Origin: Caecitellus pseudoparvulus
Taxonomy: Eukaryota; Bigyra: Bicosoecida
Assembly: GCA_965644315.1 (NCBI GenBank)
Contig: CBFFRQ010000066.1
Span: 372,001-436,000 of the forward strand
Direction: 5' to 3'
DNA length: 64,000 bases
Shown: piece by piece, positions 58,735 through 64,000 of the stretch
Layout: each line of letters starts with the position of its first letter
Numbering within the stretch: the stretch's first letter is position 1
Notes under the pieces: generated by a model
Database searches by the model: none
What the model was told of the DNA's origin: nothing
The model's input: only the letters and a program-made list of their open reading frames with translations
Translations under genes and position numbers: made by a program

Positions 58735-60010
58735 ATGCTTGGTGCCACCATCACATGCGTCAGGCGGCGACTGGGCGTGCCGGCCCTGGTCAGGCCTGGC
58801 CTCGGACCCTTGAGAGCATGCTCCTCTGCACCACGTAAGGCTATGAATATGCCTCATCCTGTGCTGCGCCCCGAGTCCCACACGCACAGCACGCCCTCGC
58901 CCTGCGCAGTGCTTGGCCGGGCGTTGCAGGAGGAGCAACGCGGGCCCTTCACGCTCACCAAGGCTGAGACTGGCAAGGGAAAGCCCGTCGTTGTGATGTT
59001 CGGCTGGACTGGTTCTCGAGACAAGGCCTTTGCAGCGTACGCACGCAAGGTGTGGAACGAGGCCGCTGGCTTCCACACTCTGCGTGGGATCGCCCCACAC
59101 TGGTACGTTTGTGCCGCAGAGGGAGCACTGTGGAGCCTGTGCACAGCTCTTTGGCACCCTTGCACAGGGATTTCCTCCTGCGCCCAGCAGAGCTCACGCG
59201 CTTCGCCATGGACGCCTTTCAGACTGTGCAGGTGCGGCGCGTGCGCATGGACGTGGCGATCGATTTCCGCTGCTGCACACGGTCCCCGTCCGCCGCTGTG
59301 CTCGTCAGGAGGAATTTGGCGAGGACCAAGCTGTCATTGTGCATTGCTTCTCGAACGGGGGCACCTTTGTGCTGGCAGAGCACCTTCGCAAGTGGGAGGC
59401 GGGTCAGGCCACCAGCCTTCGACCCAGCAACATCGCCGGCCTGGTGTTTGACTCGGCTCCCGCCTACCTGCACGTGCGTTCGGGAGCCCGCGCAGTGACA
59501 GAGAGTCTCCCGCCTGGACTGGGCCGCAGCCTGCTGCGTGGCGCTGCGTATGCCGGTTTGCACGCGTGGAACGCCTTGGCTGGGGACCGTGGTGCCATCG
59601 GTTTCTGGCGCACCATGCAGAGCATGCCAGGCGCAGCCCCTGAGCTGTACGTGTACTCCCAGGACGACGCCATCACGGAGGCGTCCGACCTGGAGGCGCT
59701 GGTGTCTCACAGAGAGGCCCAGGGTGTGGACGTGCACAGCCTGGTGCTGCAGTCTTCCCCACACGTATCCCACCTGCGCAGTGCGCCTCACGCGTACGCC
59801 ACCGCCTGCGCAGAGTGGGGGGCGTATGCAGCCCACAAGCACCATGGGCATGGCAGTGGTGGGGAGGAGGAGGACGAGGCGCCATTCTCCCTGGGCAGCA
59901 ACGGGCCCTTTCTCGCTGCCGCGGCGGGTGACGGTATGGACCCGGCAGGGGCTGGCGAGGGGGTGCGTGAGGGGGCTGTGGCGGGCGATAGGCATGTGCT
60001 GCTGCGGTGA
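58735..60010 (+). CDS. TMEM53/DUF829 alpha/beta-hydrolase
   Basis: Exons predicted: 58735-59102, 59168-59231 and 59309-60010; donors GTACGT and GTGCGG; product 377 residues. The 64-nt middle exon supplies W-DFLLRPAELTRFAMDAF, which joins APH-W to EEFGEDQAVIVHCFSNGG as in animal TMEM53. Hydrolase features are the first strand VVVMFGWTGSRDKA, nucleophile elbow FSNGG (S159), acidic residue in LYVYSQDDAIT, and histidine in HVSHLR. The N-terminal 40 residues are Arg-rich without acids (MLGATITCVRRRLG), which could be a mitochondrial presequence. A later ATG at 58843 is an alternative start. Animal TMEM53 is at the nuclear envelope. The substrate is unknown. Confidence 0.85.
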
Positions 60011-60279
60011 GCGCACGCAGGGCTCAAAGAGGCGACAGCTCACCGTTTCGGAGCCACTGCGCAGTTGCAGTGGTGCGCAATGCATGGTTCGTGTCAGCGT
60101 TGAGCAGTGTGCGGAGAGCGGCGTGCGTGCAGCAGTGCCCGCCCGAGAGCAAACCATTCACCCCAACGACCGTGCACCCAACATCAACCTCCCTCATCGA
60201 CACCAGAAGCCACCCCTCCTCCGTTGGATTTACACAGGCCAGTGCTCTGCGCAGCTGCAACCTGGGCGACAGAGCTGGC

Positions 60280-60738
60280 ATGGCAGCCTCGGCAGCAGCT
60301 CACACGTGGGCTGCCCTTGCAGGCACGGCGCCCAGCACGCAGCAGGTTCGCGAAGCCATTGCAGCGGAGTCCATTGCCATGCGTTCGGATTCCAGGCTTC
60401 CGACGCTCCCAGCCCTTCCAGAGACGCGCTGGGAGTGCGCTCTGCGGTGGAGCCTGCCGCGTCTGCCTCCAAAATCCGCAAGCAGCGAAGCAGCAGCGTC
60501 GGAGGCTGCGAGCAGCAGCAGCAGCAGCGAGGAGGAGGACGAGGGTGCGGCATCGGCGACAGAGGTGTCAGGCAGCACGGCGGCATACCAGCGGCAGCTC
60601 CTCGCAATCACTGCGCGGCGCGAGGCCAGCGCTGCCGCCTTCAACGCCAGCCTGGCGCAAGCCCAACGGCAGCGCCGGGCACAGCAGCTACGCATGGCCC
60701 AGGCTGCTGCAAGCTCGGCAACAAGCCCAGTGCATTGA
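60280..60738 (+). CDS. Small hypothetical protein, Ser/Glu-rich with helical C-terminus
   Basis: The product would be 152 residues. Around residues 60-70 it has ETRWECALRWSLPRLPP, then a Ser/Glu run (SSSSSSEEEDE) and a basic alanine-rich helix (YQRQLLAITARREASAAAF). I recognise no family. Codon composition and the orderly change of segments suggest a real gene, but an upstream exon may be missing. Its stop is only four bases from the stop of the convergent GTPase gene. Confidence 0.5.
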   Translation: MAASAAAHTWAALAGTAPSTQQVREAIAAESIAMRSDSRLPTLPALPETRWECALRWSLPRLPPKSASSEAAASEAASSSSSSEEEDEGAASATEVSGSTAAYQRQLLAITARREASAAAFNASLAQAQRQRRAQQLRMAQAAASSATSPVH

Positions 60739-60742
60739 AGCC

Positions 60743-63276
60743 TCAAGCGCTGCCCAGCGTCTTTTCTTCCAGCCAGCGCATGGCAGTCACCAGTCCGCGC
60801 CCTGACGCTGCCGAAGTGTGCACGATGCGGCTGTGCGCCAGCAAGCCAGCCTCCTGCAACGCAGCAAGACGCAGGCTCTCGCTCGCCTGGGCGGCAGTCA
60901 CCTTGGGGCCGTACGTGTCCGCCTTGTTCAGCAGCACTGCCACTGCCGGGGGCGCCTGTCCGCCCTCCTTCAGTCGCGCCAGCGTGGCCCGAAGCTGCCT
61001 GGCAGCCGCCGGCAACTGACCCTCGCCTCGTCCCCGCCGGGCATCCAGTATGAAGGCCACTGCCACCGCCGACCACCCAGCGTGCTTGCCAACCGCAGCA
61101 GCGGCGGCCTGCGCACTCTGCTCGCCATCCTGCTCCCTGCACCCCCCCACATCCACCACCTGCCACGCCACAGAGGGCGTGTTGTGCACCTGCCCAGGAC
61201 TGCTGCTGTAGCCGGCCGCACCAGGCTCTTCCACCGCCCCAACCAGGCTCCTCGTCACGCTGCTGCTGCCCGCCTTGTGTGGGCCCAGCACCACCAGGCC
61301 GGCCTCCACCTCCTCCCCACCTGGGCTGGCCGATGGGGCTGCACCCTCGACCGCCGCTGCACCTCCTAGCACTGCGCTGAGCAACAGCCCCCGCAAATCC
61401 AGCGCCAGCAGCACCTCCCGCGTCTGCACGCCCACTCGCGTCAGCGCCTCGCAGTTGTGCAGCACATCCCGCCACAACTGCCGCTGGGCAGGGCCCAGGT
61501 CCGCTCTCAAGCTGCCCACACCCGCTGTGGCCAGTGACGCTCGACACGCCACGGAGGCAAGCAGGGGCGGCAGTACATCCAGAACGCCCTCATCGGCACC
61601 GCCTTTGCGCAGGAAGCGCAGCAGGCTGGCCATGTCCGGCACGTCGAAGGTCAGGGTTTCCTCCTGCCACGCAGACACCACCTGCAGCAGGCGCGCGAGC
61701 TTCTTCGCAGAAAAGAAACCACCGCCACCCCGCCCTTCCTCCTCCTCCTCCTCATCGAAATCCTGCGCTGCACCTGGCCCGTCGGGCATGCCTGCCTGGC
61801 TGCGCAGCAGTGCCCGGGCGGCCGCAGCAGCCCGGACCAGGGCTTGGCGGTCCAGGTCCACACACGCCTCCAGTGCGAAGGAGAGGGGGGCGGTGTCCAG
61901 GCCCTGCCCAGAGCGCAGGAAGGCACTGCCGTCCTCAAAGGCAGCCAGCTCGGCAGGGGAGAAGGCGTCCGTGCCATGCAGGCCCAGCAGCTGCTCCAGG
62001 GAGTGGTTCACGCCCAGAGTCAACCCGGCGAACTTGAGGACACTGGTGGTGTGGTTGGCGGCACCGGCCTCACCCCCCCCTGGCGCAGCCAGCGCCTTGC
62101 ACACGCTGGCAAGTGGGTCCTGTGTAAAGAACGCTTTGAGGAGGATGATCTTGCCGCTGTGTGGCTCTGGGCCAGTGGACAGCGGCCCTGCCCACTCCGC
62201 CTTGCGCAGGGGCGGAAAAACCTCCTGCACCACGGTGACCAAGTCACGCGACGCGGCGTTCAGGCGCTGCACGAGGCTCTGCACCTCCTGCACATCGGCG
62301 CCCTGCCGCAGCGAAAAGGCGAGGAACAGGCCGGCCTTGTCTGTTCCCACCTGGCCGCCCAGCTCCTTGAGTGCTGCGGAATCTGACGGGCTCAAACTCA
62401 GGTGCCCCGCCAGTGGCGGTGACGCCTCCGTGTCACCACTGCTACCCCCCACCGCCACACGCCAATGCAGACGGTTCACACCGGGAGGACCGGCATCGAG
62501 TCCGGCCCCCTGCTCGCGGGCCAGGGATCGCAGGCGCTTGGCGTTGCGAGTCACCAGCCGCGTTGTGAGCTTCATGCGTAGGTTGGCTGCGGCCTGGGAA
62601 GGCGCCTGGCCTCGCCCGCCAGGGACAGAAAACCTGCACAGTAGCGGGCGAAGTGATGCAGCACGCGTGGGCCCTGTGCAGCTGTGGCGCGGGCGCACCA
62701 TGCCATGAACTCCTCAAAGTCAATCGCGCCAGAGCCATCAGCCTGCGCAGGGCAGAGGTGTGGCACGCCTGTGCATTGCAAGGCGGGTTGCCCACAGTGC
62801 AGGGGCAAGTCTCACATCCAGCTCTTGAAAGGCTTCCTCCACCTGCACTCGAGGGACGGAGCGCGACGTGTGCAGCGCCGGTGCGTGGTCTGCTGGCTGG
62901 CCTGTCGCGGTGCGACCCTCACCTCGTCATCGCTCATGATGCACCCGAGAGCAAAGACGAGGTCTTGTAGCTCAGACCGGTCGATTCTGCGCCAAACGAG
63001 GAATTCACAGCAGGAGTTGGCCATGGTTTGCCGCCTTCACAGCGTTCATGTCAGTTTGCGCTGGCCGGTGCAGGAGGTGCAAAGCTGGCCTTTGGTGGGC
63101 ACGCTGCCTGCGCCCTGGCTGCCAAGCCCGCTCACGCACGTGCCAGATGCATCCACGTCGAATTCACGGAACACTCGCCGCACGGCAGCTGCGCTCAGAG
63201 GCTTCTGCCCGGGCCCCGTATGCGTAGCGTGTTGCGCTGGCGTGGTGGCCTGCTCCCGCAGCGAGGCGGAGGCCAT
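60743..63276 (-). CDS. EF-hand pair fused to a large protein with C-terminal ARF-like GTPase domain
   Basis: Exons predicted: 63140-63276, 62923-62986, 62816-62842 (27 nt), 62634-62742 and 60743-62586, giving 726 residues. EF-hand 1 loop D40-V-D-A-S-G-T-I-D-R-S-E51 is created by the first splice. EF-hand 2 loop D76-A-D-G-S-G-A-I-D-F-E-E87 spans the exon 3/4 junction. Both have all calcium ligands. Residues 110-540 are not recognised, apart from an acidic run (DFDEEEEEE). Residues 543-726 look ARF/SR-beta-like: GLVVLGPHKAGSSS where the P-loop should be, WQVVDVGG (G3), LNKAD (G4), and TSAASGRGLVTAMRWLEE (G5 plus last helix). If the last 47-nt intron is not used, this becomes two frames overlapping as ATGA: an EF-hand protein ending at 62572 and a GTPase protein starting at 62575. 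Confidence 0.7.
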
Positions 63277-63554
63277 GGTGGTCCGGGGAGCTGCGGCAAG
63301 CGTCTCGCCGGACTGGCGTGCCTGGGGTTGACAGCGGTGCAGCGTTGTCGCGTCGGGTGGTGGGGTTTGTCAGCCGTTGGCCGACGTCGTCGCTGGAGAG
63401 GCGGCGCGGCAGAGCACCGCTGGGGCCAATTTCACACTCCCGGCGAAACCCTGCCGTGACCACCACGTGTCGTACCACTCGCCCACTTACGCACTGCTAC
63501 AGAAGTGCGCCAAGCCAGCGCTGGGGCTGCGGTGCTAGGCTCGAGGGGGGCGGC
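63277..63554. promoter_or_regulatory. Putative bidirectional promoter
   Basis: These 278 bases separate the divergent ATGs of the EF-hand/GTPase gene (strong context, GACCACC-ATG-G) and the right-edge gene. No individual element is recognised. Confidence 0.4.
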
Positions 63555-64000
63555 ATGCAGGAGGCTGACTGGGCGCCGGCCGGCGTGCAGAGCGTGGACA
63601 GCGTCGTGGCAGAGGAGGGCCATGGGCCAGGGCAGGAGCTTGACGTGTCTGCGACAGTGGACAGCATCCTGGCGTCGCTGGGCGGGGCGCAGGCGCGGCT
63701 GGGCAGCGGCCACGTGCCAGCCGTTGTCCAGGGCGAGCTGGGGACCAGGTCAACACCCCAGCAGGCGCCAGGGACAAGCCCACCACGGCACGCACCCGAG
63801 GCAGCATGGAAGACAACGTCGCCACAGACCAGCGGAGGACTTGGCGCGCGCCATCGCAGCTGGGAGGCGAGTGCGGCGCCAGCGTCGAGGGGTGCAATTT
63901 CCGCAGGCTCCGGCAGCCGCCCACTGCTGCCTGCCGCCTCTGGCGGCCCTGGCGCAGCTGCTGAGGTAGCCGTGCTCCAGCGACAGCTGCGTGAGGTGGA
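63555..64000 (+). CDS. 5' part of a gene running off the right edge
   Basis: From the ATG at 63555 the frame stays open to base 64000 (148 codons plus two bases). The first 130 residues are Ala/Gly/Ser/Pro-rich with an early DSILASLGGAQARL helix. The last visible residues (AAAEVAVLQRQLREVE) begin what looks like a coiled coil. The family is not recognisable from this fragment. The frame is also open upstream of the ATG, so an earlier exon cannot be excluded. Confidence 0.55.
   Translation, partial: MQEADWAPAGVQSVDSVVAEEGHGPGQELDVSATVDSILASLGGAQARLGSGHVPAVVQGELGTRSTPQQAPGTSPPRHAPEAAWKTTSPQTSGGLGARHRSWEASAAPASRGAISAGSGSRPLLPAASGGPGAAAEVAVLQRQLREV

Noticed and set aside
62572-62575. ATGA stop/start overlap read as a bacterial-style operon
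   Set aside because: The surroundings are spliced and eukaryotic; a 47-nt in-phase intron gives a single protein instead. The two-gene reading is kept only as an alternative.

Overview
This window looks like nuclear DNA from a GC-rich, gene-dense protist. Genes lie on both strands and are separated by a few tens to about 1,060 bases. Short introns of roughly 47-101 nt can be placed by frame logic, start contexts are Kozak-like (GCC-ATG-G), and the protein set is purely eukaryotic: a UBE2K-type E2, COMMD4, ERI1, Tpt1, a TBC Rab-GAP, a patched-like transporter, TMEM53, TMEM8 and an EF-hand/ARF-like GTPase. RCC1 propellers on Ser/Thr/Pro stalks and a >7,400-residue cell-surface protein would suit a heterotrophic flagellate (a bicosoecid-type stramenopile is one guess), but the sequence alone does not fix the lineage. 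All splice sites are my predictions, chosen because they keep the frame open and restore family motifs. | LAYOUT. 2-22333 (+): C-terminal 7.4k residues of a giant single-pass surface protein, open to the left edge and with no recognisable intron. 22765-23627 (+): UBE2K-like E2 with a 14-nt microexon. 23692-24549 (-): TMEM8/CREST membrane protein. 24765-30952 (-): PB1-MAP3K-WD40 protein with a frame break in a G/C homopolymer zone. 32016-34343 (+): ankyrin protein with a 38-residue repeat. 34591-35687 (+): COMMD4 whose first coding exon is only the ATG. 35718-37506 (-): fusion of tRNA 2'-phosphotransferase Tpt1 with an ERI1 3'-5' exonuclease. 38062-43665 (+): RCC1 propeller, T/P/S stalk and polytopic membrane protein, interrupted by one in-frame stop. 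44222-51537 (+): 2,404-residue TBC Rab-GAP. 51594-54899 (-): patched/RND family transporter with a sterol-sensing domain. 55547-56503 (-): second ankyrin protein. 56721-58306 (-): unrecognised multi-pass protein. 58735-60010 (+): TMEM53/DUF829 hydrolase. 60280-60738 (+): small hypothetical. 60743-63276 (-): EF-hand pair joined to an ARF-like GTPase domain. 63555-64000 (+): start of a gene running off the right edge. | HOW THEY WORK TOGETHER. There is no operon-like logic. Several genes fit membrane traffic and surface signalling (COMMD4, TBC, RND/SSD, ARF-like GTPase), but this may be chance. The strongest novelty candidates are the Tpt1-ERI1 fusion, the PB1-kinase-WD40 architecture and the EF-hand/ARF-like fusion. 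The microexon and the ATG-only exon are the most informative points of gene structure.
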